From contig NZ_JARACP010000005.1 of the NCBI RefSeq assembly GCF_028765545.1, forward strand, positions 205,416-269,415: 64,000 nucleotides of DNA. The letters are read 5' to 3'. Every line of letters starts with the position of its first letter. The first letter of the stretch is position 1. This stretch comes from Aliivibrio sp. S4MY1 (GTDB taxonomy: Bacteria > Pseudomonadota > Gammaproteobacteria > Enterobacterales > Vibrionaceae). Below are positions 1 to 8,663 of this stretch, one piece after another. The notes under the pieces are model-generated. The model saw nothing but the letters and a program-made list of their open reading frames with translations. It ran no database searches and was not told where the DNA came from. The position numbers and the translations under genes are program-made.

Positions 1-800
1 TTTTTATAAGCATCGGTTGCTTTAACTAATGGATTAGCAAACTCTTCTCGAGTACGACTTTTATCTTTGTTGATCAACTTGTCTTTATCAACGATAAGAA
101 GATTTGATGGGTTTACGTCACGGATAAATTCATACGACACTAAATCACCATGGCGAGATTCTTTAATGCCTTTTACTGCTTCTTGAAAACCAAAATCTTT
201 ATAGATAGCAGAAAAACGAGATTGCGCACCGAAGGTCGTAATATTGCCGCCTGCACTCATAACCGTTAACGCTGCGACATTATTCGTTTTGTTGTGTTCA
301 GCAATCGCTTTAAACTCTGAGTCTACACTCGCTATTTTTGCTTCAACTTTATCTTGAATTTCAAATACATTACCTAGCATACGCCATTGTTGCTGTGTAC
401 TTTTCCAATAGCTTTCTGAATCTGCAGTAAATACGATTGTTGGTGCAATTTCAGATAACTCTTTGTAGGCTTTAACAGCACGAGAACCAATAATGATTAC
501 ATCTGGTTTTTGCATATAAATCGTTTCAAAATCTGGCTCACTTAAACTACCAGAAGAAGCAAACTCTTTTGCTTTGTACTTTAATAAATATGAAGGCATT
601 GCAGTTGCTTGAGTAACCGCTACTGGCTTGATACCAAAATAATCAATGGCATCTAAAGTTCCTGTTCCAATCACAACAACACGTTGAGGTTTTGTTTCAA
701 GCGTTGTTTTACCTAGTTGGTGAGAAACGGTAATAGTTTCAGCATAACTTGATGCAGAAACCACTAAACCAAATAACATTGTAGCGATACTTTTTTTCAT
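1..800 (-). CDS. Iron-siderophore ABC transporter substrate-binding protein (3' end outside window)
   Basis: Periplasmic binding protein of the FatB/VctP/CeuE type, which captures a ferric siderophore and delivers it to an inner-membrane ABC permease. Translating the minus strand from the ATG at 800 gives an uninterrupted frame to the window edge, about 266 residues. It opens with a signal peptide (MKKSIATMLFGLVVSASSYA) and continues with KPQRVVVIGTGTLDAIDYFG and a KPDVIIIGSRAV stretch typical of helical-backbone siderophore-binding proteins. A strong Fur box lies 47 bp upstream, so iron repression is expected. The ABC permease and ATPase genes, if linked, would lie outside the window. The exact siderophore cannot be read from the sequence. 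Confidence 0.88.
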   Translation of the reverse strand, partial: MKKSIATMLFGLVVSASSYAETITVSHQLGKTTLETKPQRVVVIGTGTLDAIDYFGIKPVAVTQATAMPSYLLKYKAKEFASSGSLSEPDFETIYMQKPDVIIIGSRAVKAYKELSEIAPTIVFTADSESYWKSTQQQWRMLGNVFEIQDKVEAKIASVDSEFKAIAEHNKTNNVAALTVMSAGGNITTFGAQSRFSAIYKDFGFQEAVKGIKESRHGDLVSYEFIRDVNPSNLLIVDKDKLINKDKSRTREEFANPLVKATDAYK

Positions 801-846
801 ATTCTTTACACTCAAGTGATAATTGTTCGTATTTGAGATTCACTAT

Positions 847-865
847 AATGAAAACGATTCGCATT
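847..865. promoter_or_regulatory. Fur box upstream of the siderophore-binding protein gene
   Basis: AATGAAAACGATTCGCATT matches the Vibrio Fur consensus AATGANAANNATTNTCATT at every fixed position except one (G instead of T at position 15). It lies between the start codon at 800 and the upstream intergenic region, where it would cover the promoter. Iron-dependent repression is inferred from the match and from the function of the gene. Confidence 0.85.
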
Positions 866-956
866 CACCAGAATAAAAAAGTAAAGATTGTAAAGACGCA
901 CTTAATGTAAGGTTTATTGACCCAAAAGACGTGTTTTTAGAAGAGATAAATGATTA

Positions 957-999
957 ATACCAATGTAACTAATTAGATGAACATTATTGGAATTGGTAT
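957..999. repeat. Short intergenic dyad element (ATACCAAT ... ATTGGTAT)
   Basis: An 8-bp perfect inverted repeat, ATACCAAT at 957-964 and ATTGGTAT at 992-999, brackets about 27 bp of AT-rich sequence. The left end with its flank (GATTAATACCAA) recurs at 43541-43552 downstream of arsR, without an obvious right end. It may be a small dispersed repeat, but two instances in one window do not prove a family. Confidence 0.35.
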
Positions 1000-1022
1000 A
1001 ACTTTGGCTTATAACAGACAAT

Positions 1023-1058
1023 AAAAAAGGTCATTATAGGGGGAGCAATAATGACCTT
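1023..1058 (-). terminator. Intrinsic terminator downstream of the small broken gene
   Basis: A perfect 11-bp stem, AAGGTCATTAT (1027-1037) with ATAATGACCTT (1048-1058), has a 10-nt loop. Read on the minus strand it is followed by a run of T (1028 down to 1023). It ends transcription coming from the gene at 1081-1319. Confidence 0.8.
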
Positions 1059-1080
1059 AAAAATACATAGCTTGTTTACT

Positions 1081-1319
1081 TTAGTGTAAGTGTCTCTTCG
1101 TTACTTCACATGAAAGAGTCTCATGATCAAATAAGAAGCGAAATGCATGAGAATTAAAGTATTTCCCATCACTCCATAGAACTTCACCAAAGATCTTGCA
1201 AAGATCTTGCAAAGATCCATGTCTGATGCTGAACCTTTCTTATCGATAAGTCCAATAACAGATAAAACTTGGCTCTCTATATCCTTGGGACAATTTTTAA
1301 TTGACCATTTATGAGTCAT
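1081..1319 (-). pseudogene. Small hypothetical protein gene, apparently frameshifted by an 11-bp tandem duplication
   Basis: As it stands, the frame from the ATG at 1319 (GGAAAGAG lies just upstream) reads MTHKWSIKNCPKDIES and shifts after the duplication to a tail that stops at 1101. The unit AAAGATCTTGC occurs twice in tandem (1189-1199, 1200-1210) with a third partial copy. Removing one copy restores a 75-residue frame that continues IFGEVLWSDGKYFNSHAFRF and ends CEVTKRHLH at 1081, just before a good terminator. The restored length, 228 nt, is divisible by three while 239 nt is not. I do not recognise the family. It could be a decayed gene, a phase-variable gene or a sequencing artefact. 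Confidence 0.5.
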
Positions 1320-1528
1320 ACTCACTCTTTCCATAATAACTAGCCTAATGTGTTTTTATTTTATTTTATTTGTGAATCAAGTCACGAAGAGCAGTTTAAC
1401 CTAACATTAACTTAAAGCCAAGCATTTTGTGACTTGAGTCTCATAAAGTTACAAAAATGACTAACAATAGAACTATTAACAAGTAAATCTCATTAATAAA
1501 GCAGCGGTAATTTTACAAAAAACACACA

Positions 1529-1557
1529 TAAAAAAGCGAACTATCAATAAGCCCGCT
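1529..1557 (-). terminator. Terminator of the glutaredoxin-like gene
   Basis: On the minus strand AGCGGGC (1557-1551) pairs with GTTCGCT (1541-1535) with two G-U pairs, followed by a T run (1535-1530). It lies about 40 bp beyond the stop codon of the gene at 1598-1957. Confidence 0.6.
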
Positions 1558-1597
1558 CTTGACTACTACTTTATAGGTACCTGTAACCTTGTGAATA

Positions 1598-1957
1598 CTA
1601 AGGATATTTTCCCTCTAAGAAGGCCATAATATCTGATGATTCATACATCCAAGTCGTTTCGCCATCTTTATCAATGCGTAGGCATGGCACTTTTACTTGC
1701 CCACCACCGTCTAATAATTCTGCTCTATGATCTTCATTATTTTTTGCATCACGCAGCTCAATTTTTAGTGATTGACGCTTAATTGTACGACGAACTTTGA
1801 CGCAAAATGGGCAAGCTTCAAATTGATACAATGAATAATTTTCTGTTTCGGCATCTATTTCTGCTTGTTTTTCAGCATCACGCTTAACGCCTGATGGCGA
1901 AAAAATACAATCTAAACCCAAAATAACTTTTCCAAGCACGAAACGAATTAATTTCAT
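1598..1957 (-). CDS. Glutaredoxin-like / GST N-terminal-domain protein
   Basis: A 119-residue thioredoxin-fold protein, probably a glutathione-linked thiol oxidoreductase. After a hydrophobic N-terminal stretch (residues 3-19) comes the redox motif CPFC (Cys49, Cys52) in LYQFEACPFCVKVRR, then the cis-proline segment VKVPCLRI and ESSDIMAFLEGKYP at the C terminus, as in single-domain glutaredoxin/GST-N proteins. The ATG at 1957 is chosen because TAGGAGAG precedes it. A longer frame upstream runs into the putP terminator and is unlikely to be translated. The hydrophobic start could anchor it to the membrane. The substrate is unknown. Confidence 0.8.
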   Translation of the reverse strand: MKLIRFVLGKVILGLDCIFSPSGVKRDAEKQAEIDAETENYSLYQFEACPFCVKVRRTIKRQSLKIELRDAKNNEDHRAELLDGGGQVKVPCLRIDKDGETTWMYESSDIMAFLEGKYP

Positions 1958-2049
1958 GTTTACTCTCCTAGTATTGCGCTGTAATTGATTATAGTTATAT
2001 CTCTCTTTGAAGTGCGTGAATTGTAACAGTTTCATTTCATTGAACATAC

Positions 2050-2088
2050 AAAAAAGCCCCAAAAAGAAAAGAGACTTTATGGGGCTTT
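2050..2088 (-). terminator. Terminator of the proline operon
   Basis: On the minus strand AAAGCCCC (2088-2081) pairs with GGGGCTTT (2060-2053), followed by T residues. It lies 26 bp after the putP stop codon. Confidence 0.85.
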
Positions 2089-2114
2089 CATCTACATTGT
2101 TTTAATAAGAACGT

Positions 2115-3611
2115 TTATTCAAACTCAACCAAGTTACGCTCAAACTGCTCATGTTGTTTTAGAACCTCTTCTTCTGGCTCTCCCGTCAGCTTACTTACGC
2201 TAACAATCGCTACTGTTGCAAGTATGATCCCAGGTACAATCTCGTACACATCAAACCAACCGCCCGTTAGCTGCTTCCAGATAACAATAGTGATACCACC
2301 AACGACGATACCAGCAAGAGCACCATTGCGATTCATACCTTTCCAATAAAGACTTAGTACAATTGCAGGGCCAAATGCAGCACCAAAACCTGCCCATGCA
2401 TAAGACACTAAACCAAGCACTGAACTATCAGGGTTCATCGCTAATAGTAAAGCAACTACTGATAAAGCGATCACGGCAAAACGACCTACATTTACAATCT
2501 CTTTGCTTGTCGCGTCTTTTTTGATCAGCTGTTTGTATAAATCTTCAGACAATGCCGACGAAGAAACAAGAAGCTGCGAATCTGCAGTGCTCATGATTGC
2601 CGCTAAAATTGCAGCTAATAAAATACCAGCAATAACCGGATGGAAAATCGCATTGACTAACAGCATAAATACTTTCTCGCCATCAATCGCTTCGCCCCCC
2701 ATTGAACCTGTTACATAAAGTAATCCGACTAAGCCAACCAGCACAGCGCCGAACATAGATAATGCAGTCCATACCACGGCAATACGGCGCGCGGTGGTCA
2801 AGTCTTTATTCGTTCGTGATGCTTGGAAACGAGCAAGAATGTGTGGCTGACCAAAATAACCAAGCCCCCAAGCAACTAATGAGATAATAGCAATTGCACT
2901 TAGCGGTTTGCCATCCATACCTGTCCATAGCGTCATAAGTTCTGGATTAATTGCCACTAAATCAGTACTCAACTGACCAAAACCACCTTGCATCGCGGCA
3001 ATGGGTACAATCATCAATGCAGCAGACATTAAAAGCCCTTGAACTAAATCGGTCCATGCTACTGCTAGGAACCCACCAAATAAGGTATATGAGACGACAC
3101 ATAATGTTCCAATCACAACAGCTACTTTGTAATCTAAACCAAATACAGTCTCAAATAACTTACCACCTGCAACCAAACCTGAGCTCGTATAGAAAAGGAA
3201 GAACAGCAAAATAAATAGAGCTGAAATAGTTTGGATCAGTTTCGATTTATCATTAAAACGGCGTGATAAAAATTCAGGAAGTGTTAATGAGTCATCAGTA
3301 GTGATACTGTAAGTTCTTAGCCGTTTCGCACAAATTAGCCAGTTCAACCACGTACCCACTAATAAACCGCCAGCAAGCCATAACGACTCTAAACCTGCAG
3401 CGTAAGCATAACCAGGCAAGCCAAGTAATAACCAACCACTCATGTCAGAAGCACCAGCAGATAACGCTGCAGGCCATGGTCCTAATGTGCGGCCACCTAA
3501 AAAGTAATCAGATGAACTGTTCGTTCGTTTATATGCATAAACCCCAATCGCAAGCATCATTATCAGGTAAGCGATAAACGTCCCTGTAATGGCAAAATTA
3601 TTTTCAATCAT
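2115..3611 (-). CDS. putP: Sodium/proline symporter PutP
   Basis: Inner-membrane Na+/proline symporter of the SSS family that imports proline for PutA. The 498-residue length matches E. coli PutP (about 502). Visible signatures include SSSDYFLGGRTLGPWPAALS, the sodium-site segment ASDMSGWLLLGLPG and the later MSTADSQLLVSSSALSEDLY segment. Hydrophobic helices run throughout, as expected for 13 transmembrane segments. The ATG at 3611 is preceded by AAAGGAAATACA. It is the last gene of the proline block, about 150 bp downstream of the ALDH-like gene, and ends at a strong terminator. Confidence 0.96.
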   Translation of the reverse strand: MIENNFAITGTFIAYLIMMLAIGVYAYKRTNSSSDYFLGGRTLGPWPAALSAGASDMSGWLLLGLPGYAYAAGLESLWLAGGLLVGTWLNWLICAKRLRTYSITTDDSLTLPEFLSRRFNDKSKLIQTISALFILLFFLFYTSSGLVAGGKLFETVFGLDYKVAVVIGTLCVVSYTLFGGFLAVAWTDLVQGLLMSAALMIVPIAAMQGGFGQLSTDLVAINPELMTLWTGMDGKPLSAIAIISLVAWGLGYFGQPHILARFQASRTNKDLTTARRIAVVWTALSMFGAVLVGLVGLLYVTGSMGGEAIDGEKVFMLLVNAIFHPVIAGILLAAILAAIMSTADSQLLVSSSALSEDLYKQLIKKDATSKEIVNVGRFAVIALSVVALLLAMNPDSSVLGLVSYAWAGFGAAFGPAIVLSLYWKGMNRNGALAGIVVGGITIVIWKQLTGGWFDVYEIVPGIILATVAIVSVSKLTGEPEEEVLKQHEQFERNLVEFE

Positions 3612-3759
3612 TGTATTTCCTTTATGTTATTGGCAGTAAGTTTAACGTCGTTACTGCTGTATGAGCATCTTAGCCCTATTGTTATGGTGTAATAACGACG
3701 ATGGGATCCGACACCAATGTGGACAACTACTTATCCAAATTGATATCAGTCATTAAATA

Positions 3760-4467
3760 TCAGTGGTTACCACCTCCAAGTTCAAGCAATGTTGCGTTGC
3801 CGCCAACCGCTGTCACATTGATTGTTCGTGTACGCTCTGTAATAAAACGTAGAACAAAGTGAGGGTCTGTAATTACGGGTAAGCGTTCTTGATCGGTTTC
3901 TGCAATCAATTGCGCTAATAATCCATTTCGTTTCGCTAGTTGTTGGTTAATCGCTATCGATTGTTGCTCATTACCAACAAAGCAGACGCCAGCTAAACGA
4001 ACATCATTAATGTCTATTATTGCAAACTCTGTCTGTTGAGCTGCTAATCTTGGAACCTTAGCTTTATGCAACCCTTCAAGAATAACTGAAGTTAGTTTCG
4101 CATCCTGACTCGAAAGGGCGACAATAATAGCGTTTCCTGCCACTAATGCTGCAGTTATTTGCCCAACTAAAGCAACAACCGATGATTTTTCATCCGATGT
4201 GATATAAAAAACACCTCTCGCGACTGTGTAAAGTTCATTACTCTCCCCTGTTGGGCCCGGCATTAACTCCGTTTCAGAAATTAAATGCTGTGCTCGTTGG
4301 CATTGAAAACGTACCATTTTTGCTGCCAAAACGCCAAAATCAGGATGCTCAGCTAAATACTCTGACCAACGTAATAATTTTTCCATCCGCGTTGAGAATG
4401 AATCCGCTTGCCATTCCATTTTCCCTTGAGAAAGTGCAGAGTCAATAATATGAGTAATTGTTGTCAT
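3760..4467 (-). CDS. Detached ALDH-superfamily domain resembling the C-terminal domain of long PutA proteins
   Basis: A 235-residue protein encoded between putA and putP. Its middle resembles the Rossmann part of an aldehyde dehydrogenase (GQITAALVAGNAIIVALSSQ; RLAGVCFVGNEQQSIAINQQ) and lines up by eye with the same region of the neighbouring PutA, but the catalytic GQRC cysteine motif is absent. It ends ITERTRTINVTAVGGNATLL followed by ELGGGNH. This resembles the conserved C-terminal motif of type B and C PutAs, whose extra ALDH-like domain supports P5C dehydrogenase activity. The ATG at 4467 has AAGGAGAACCTC upstream. An earlier ATG at 4485 overlaps the putA stop codon. A non-catalytic partner of PutA is inferred. 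A decayed dehydrogenase is the alternative. Confidence 0.75.
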   Translation of the reverse strand: MTTITHIIDSALSQGKMEWQADSFSTRMEKLLRWSEYLAEHPDFGVLAAKMVRFQCQRAQHLISETELMPGPTGESNELYTVARGVFYITSDEKSSVVALVGQITAALVAGNAIIVALSSQDAKLTSVILEGLHKAKVPRLAAQQTEFAIIDINDVRLAGVCFVGNEQQSIAINQQLAKRNGLLAQLIAETDQERLPVITDPHFVLRFITERTRTINVTAVGGNATLLELGGGNH

Positions 4468-4481
4468 GAGGTTCTCCTTTC

Positions 4482-7400
4482 TCATTTAGAGTCAGTGGCA
4501 GTAGAGGAAATTTGTTGTGCTTGAGTGTATCGGAATAAATAACGAGGCCCACCCGCTTTTGGCCCTGTACCCGACAACCCTTGACCACCAAATGGTTGAA
4601 CACCAACGACCGCACCAACTTGATCACGATTGATATAGCAGTTACCCACCTTGATGTTTTTTTCAATTCGTGTGTATGTCACTTCATTACGACTATGAAT
4701 ACCCATGGTTAAACCAAACCCTGTTGAGTTGATTTCAGACACCACTTTATCAATCTCATTCGCTTTAAAACGCACAATATGAAGAATAGGACCAAATTGC
4801 TCATTTTCTAATTGGCTAATGGACTCAATTTCAAACGCACTTGGTGGTACAAAATCACCATTATCTGACCAATCTGGCAACTCTGCTTGTGCAACCAAGT
4901 GAGCCTCTAACGTCATCTTTTCAATATGCGCGAGCAACTTCTCTTTGGCTTTTAAATCGATAACAGGACCAACATCCGTGCAATGCAGTTCAGGTAAACC
5001 GACTTTTAGTTCAGCCATTGCCCCTTTGATTAAATTAATAATTCTGTCTGCGATGTCTTGTTGAACAAACAACACACGCAGTGCAGAACAACGTTGACCT
5101 GCAGAAGCAAACGCAGAGCGCATGACATCACGCACCACTTGTTCTGGTAAAGCGGTGCTGTCCACTATCATGGCGTTTTGACCACCGGTTTCTGCGATAA
5201 AAGGCACAGGAGCTACACCAACATCTTTAACTGTTCGATTCGCTAATGTACGGTTTATTAACTGTGCGGTTTCTGTCGACCCAGTAAATGCAACGCCTGC
5301 AACACGATGATCTGATGTTAATGGCGCGCCGACTGTTTTACCATCACCCGGCAATAAATGAACCGCTTGTGGTGCAATACCTGTCTCTAACAACAACTCC
5401 ATTGCTCGAACCGCAATTAACGATGTTTGCTCTGCCGGTTTTGCAATCACGGTGTTACCTGCGACTAAGGCTGCCGTAACTTGACCAAGGAAAATAGCCA
5501 ATGGAAAGTTCCATGGACTAATACATACAAAAACACCACGGCCTTGGCGAGCAATTTGATGTGAAACATCATCAAAACCAACAATGGTTTCAGGGGTGGT
5601 AAAATTCAGCTTGGCTTGAACGGCGTAATAACGACAAAAATCCACCGCTTCACGCACTTCATCAATACTGTCATGAATTGTTTTACCCGCCTCTTTATGG
5701 CATAACGCGACTAACTCTGGCATGTTTGCTTCAAGTTTATCAGCTAATGCTTCAAGGTAATCTGCACGCTCTGTTACTGGTGTTTGTTGCCAAATAGGAA
5801 AGTAGTCATGTGCAATATCTAACGCGTTAGATACTTGCTCTTGTGAACTCCAAACTAAAGAGCCGACATCATTTGTACGATCATAAGGCGAACTAATAAC
5901 ATGAAGTGCAGAACCGTGTTCCTTGATCATGCTTTCGTAATCACGCGTATTATTTACAATCGGTCCACCCTGCCAGTAAGTTGTCATCTGTGCTTGAATT
6001 AAGGCTTCAAATGGCTGTGCTTCACTCTCTACATCTAAATTAATGCTGTATGAGTTTTTACGATCAGAGAAAATTTGGGGTGGTAATGGAATTAATTGAT
6101 TATCTAGGGATGGACACGCTAATAATGTATCAACTGGGTGCTCTGTTAAACTTTCGATTGGGCAATTGGCATCCACTAAACGGTGAACAAACGAGCTGTT
6201 TGCGCCATTTTCAAGTAAACGACGCACTAAATAAGGCAGTAGATCTTTGTGGCTTCCCACTGGAGCGTATATTCGAACATTACGATTAAACATTTCCATC
6301 GCGTGATCGTATAACGCATCTCCCATACCATGAAGTCGTTGAAATTCAAATTCATCATGAGTTGCCATTGACGTTATCGCTGCAACAGTATGTGCGTTAT
6401 GGCTGGCAAATTGAGGAAAAATATTGCCTTTTACATGATCACTCAACAGATAACGCGCACAAGCTAAATAAGAAACATCCGTCGCTTCTTTACGTGTAAA
6501 CACAGGGTAACGTGCAAAACCAAATTGTTGAGATATTTTAAGTTCAGTATCCCAATAAGCACCTTTCACTAAACGAAGTGGGATCATATCCCCCTGCTCT
6601 TTTGCGAGTGCCGTTAACCAAACGAGAACTGGCAACGCACGCTTAGAGTACGCTTGCACTACAATGCCAAATTTACCCCAGCCTTTGACAATGTCGCTAC
6701 GATATAACTTTTCAAATAACAGTAAAGAAAGCTCTAAGCGATCCATCTCTTCTGCATCAATCGTGATACCAACATCCAATTCACGCGCACGCTCAAGCAA
6801 TTTAAGAACGGTGTCGCACATCTCCCCCATTACGCGAACTTTATTCGCCACTTCATAGCGAGGATGCAATGCGGATAGCTTAATAGATACAGTAGGATCT
6901 GGTGAGCCAGCAATACTAGCGGCACGGCCTACACTTTCTATCGCCATGATGTAATCTTTAAAATACTTATGAGCATCTGATTGGGTTAATGCTGCTTCAC
7001 CAAGCATATCAAAGGAGTAGGTATAGCCCTTCTCGCGCATCGCCTTACCTTTTTTCTGCGCTTCTTCAATGGTCCTACCTAATACAAATTGGTGCCCCAT
7101 GATTTTCATCGCTTGATTCATGGCTTGACGGATCACAGGCTCTGAGAATTTATTAACTAAACGGCTAATGGCATTAGAAGGTGAACCATCTGCTTTAACG
7201 TCCATACTGACCACTTTACCTGTCAGTAATAAACCCCACGTTGAGGCATTTACAAACGTCGAATCTGAATTTTTAAGATGTGACTTCCAATCGGCAGCAC
7301 TCAATTTATCACGAATAAGTGCATCTGCCGTTTCTGCATCAGGAATACGCATTAAGGCTTCAGCAAGACACATCAATAATATGCCTTCTTTAGTATCTAA

Positions 7401-7646
7401 GCTGTACTCTAATAGCAGCGCATCAATCATTTGCACAGCTTGCTTATCATCACGAACACGCTGAATCAGTTGAGCCGCCTGATCTGTCATCATAATAGCT
7501 TCACGCTCACTTGGCTGAGCTAGTGGGATAAGCTCTTTTAACCATTTAGCTTCATCAACCATATAAAGAGGAGAAATGGCCGACCATAACGTAGGTAAAG
7601 AGTGATTAATAATGGATGAAGACAATACATCTTTCGCATGAAACAT
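4482..7646 (-). CDS. putA: Bifunctional proline dehydrogenase / P5C dehydrogenase PutA (lacks DNA-binding and C-terminal domains)
   Basis: Oxidises proline to glutamate in two steps, FAD-dependent proline dehydrogenase and NAD-dependent P5C dehydrogenase, at the inner membrane. At 1054 residues it has the helical arm, the PRODH barrel (RLVKGAYWDTEL near residue 360, FEFQRLHGMGDALY further on) and the P5CDH module with Glu819 (FIAETGGQN) and the nucleophile Cys853 (SAGQRCSALR). It starts about where E. coli PutA begins after its ribbon-helix-helix DNA-binding domain and stops right after the P5CDH module, so it cannot autoregulate like E. coli PutA. AGAGGAAACAGGT precedes the ATG. The stop codon overlaps a possible ATG of the next gene. 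Confidence 0.96.
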   Translation of the reverse strand: MFHAKDVLSSSIINHSLPTLWSAISPLYMVDEAKWLKELIPLAQPSEREAIMMTDQAAQLIQRVRDDKQAVQMIDALLLEYSLDTKEGILLMCLAEALMRIPDAETADALIRDKLSAADWKSHLKNSDSTFVNASTWGLLLTGKVVSMDVKADGSPSNAISRLVNKFSEPVIRQAMNQAMKIMGHQFVLGRTIEEAQKKGKAMREKGYTYSFDMLGEAALTQSDAHKYFKDYIMAIESVGRAASIAGSPDPTVSIKLSALHPRYEVANKVRVMGEMCDTVLKLLERARELDVGITIDAEEMDRLELSLLLFEKLYRSDIVKGWGKFGIVVQAYSKRALPVLVWLTALAKEQGDMIPLRLVKGAYWDTELKISQQFGFARYPVFTRKEATDVSYLACARYLLSDHVKGNIFPQFASHNAHTVAAITSMATHDEFEFQRLHGMGDALYDHAMEMFNRNVRIYAPVGSHKDLLPYLVRRLLENGANSSFVHRLVDANCPIESLTEHPVDTLLACPSLDNQLIPLPPQIFSDRKNSYSINLDVESEAQPFEALIQAQMTTYWQGGPIVNNTRDYESMIKEHGSALHVISSPYDRTNDVGSLVWSSQEQVSNALDIAHDYFPIWQQTPVTERADYLEALADKLEANMPELVALCHKEAGKTIHDSIDEVREAVDFCRYYAVQAKLNFTTPETIVGFDDVSHQIARQGRGVFVCISPWNFPLAIFLGQVTAALVAGNTVIAKPAEQTSLIAVRAMELLLETGIAPQAVHLLPGDGKTVGAPLTSDHRVAGVAFTGSTETAQLINRTLANRTVKDVGVAPVPFIAETGGQNAMIVDSTALPEQVVRDVMRSAFASAGQRCSALRVLFVQQDIADRIINLIKGAMAELKVGLPELHCTDVGPVIDLKAKEKLLAHIEKMTLEAHLVAQAELPDWSDNGDFVPPSAFEIESISQLENEQFGPILHIVRFKANEIDKVVSEINSTGFGLTMGIHSRNEVTYTRIEKNIKVGNCYINRDQVGAVVGVQPFGGQGLSGTGPKAGGPRYLFRYTQAQQISSTATDSK

Positions 7647-7889
7647 ACCTGTTTCCTCTAATTATCTGACATGATTAACTAAACGATTATGCTTCTAATT
7701 ATTTTTGATTATTAAAGCAAGTTGCGAAAGAGTCTATTTCCTATTAACGAAAAATACTTGTCAAAAACTCCGATTTAATTGCTAAATCGTCCATCTAGTT
7801 ACAAAATGAGAACAAAGGCGGTAATTTTAAGTTACGAATTAAGTGAGATTGATGCACAGAATTAAGAAGAGTTACCCCTTTAGAGGTGG

Positions 7890-8663
7890 CTATATTGTAC
7901 TGAAATGCAATTGACGATATTTACTTGGGGCTCCTCCTGTATACTTCATGAATGCATGACTAAAAGCACTTTGATTAGCAAAACCGGTTTGTTGAGCAAT
8001 TTCACCTACTGTAAATTGACTTGTTTCAAGCAATGTTTTTGCATATTGAATGCGTTTTTCTACAATATATTTATGCGGTGTAACTCGAAACTCTTGCTTA
8101 AAAATGGCGTAAAATTGACTCTCCCCAAGAAAAACCGTGCTTGATAGCTGCGCGACTGTGATCTTACTTCCAATGTGTTGCGTTATAAAATTGTCGATCA
8201 CCTCTTGATTTAAACGTTTAATCGTTTTTTCTTCATTTTCATCAATTAAATGACGGTGAAGCAAAGAAATTATCGTGTCGCTACATGCTTTATTTAAAAG
8301 ATGATCATCAATATTAGCTTGAATTTCACACACTAATAATTGTATTAGGTTCTGGATTTGTGCATCTAATTGATAATACCCATGACTAACAAAGAGTTCA
8401 TTTACTCTATTTGCCAATTCGTCATTCCCAAAAAACTGAGGGAAATTAAGTACTAAGACTTCTGCCTGATATAAACTTGAAAAAGCATGCTGAAAGTTAG
8501 CAGGAATGACACCGACTTTTCCCGCATAAATCATGCTGCTTTTATCATTAATTTCAAATTCCGCTTGCCCTTTTAAGCCAATCACTAGCTGATGATACTC
8601 ATGCGAATGCAGATCTCTTTCTTCAGGTAGCATGATAATTTGTGTGGGGAAAATCCAATCCAT
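7890..8663 (-). CDS. AraC-family regulator, probably of the proline-utilisation genes
   Basis: A 257-residue transcription factor with an N-terminal cupin-like sensor (LPEERDLHSHEYHQLVIGLK, residues about 10-80) and a C-terminal double helix-turn-helix (residues about 155-250, including VGEIAQQTGFANQSAFSHAF). It lies 243 bp upstream of putA on the same strand. Because this PutA has no DNA-binding domain, a separate regulator is needed, and this is the obvious candidate. That role is inferred from position and not shown by any recognised operator. Confidence 0.85.
   Translation of the reverse strand: MDWIFPTQIIMLPEERDLHSHEYHQLVIGLKGQAEFEINDKSSMIYAGKVGVIPANFQHAFSSLYQAEVLVLNFPQFFGNDELANRVNELFVSHGYYQLDAQIQNLIQLLVCEIQANIDDHLLNKACSDTIISLLHRHLIDENEEKTIKRLNQEVIDNFITQHIGSKITVAQLSSTVFLGESQFYAIFKQEFRVTPHKYIVEKRIQYAKTLLETSQFTVGEIAQQTGFANQSAFSHAFMKYTGGAPSKYRQLHFSTI

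Noticed and set aside
1598..2062. Longer start for the glutaredoxin-like gene (154 residues)
   Set aside because: The extra N terminus reads through the putP terminator stem, while the ATG at 1957 has a strong ribosome site and the usual family length.
3760..4467. Reading this gene as a functional P5C dehydrogenase
   Set aside because: It lacks the GQxC catalytic cysteine motif and is about half the length of an aldehyde dehydrogenase.
7800..7889. Possible CRP site upstream of putA (GTGA ... CACA)
   Set aside because: The half-sites are present but the spacing does not fit TGTGA-N6-TCACA.
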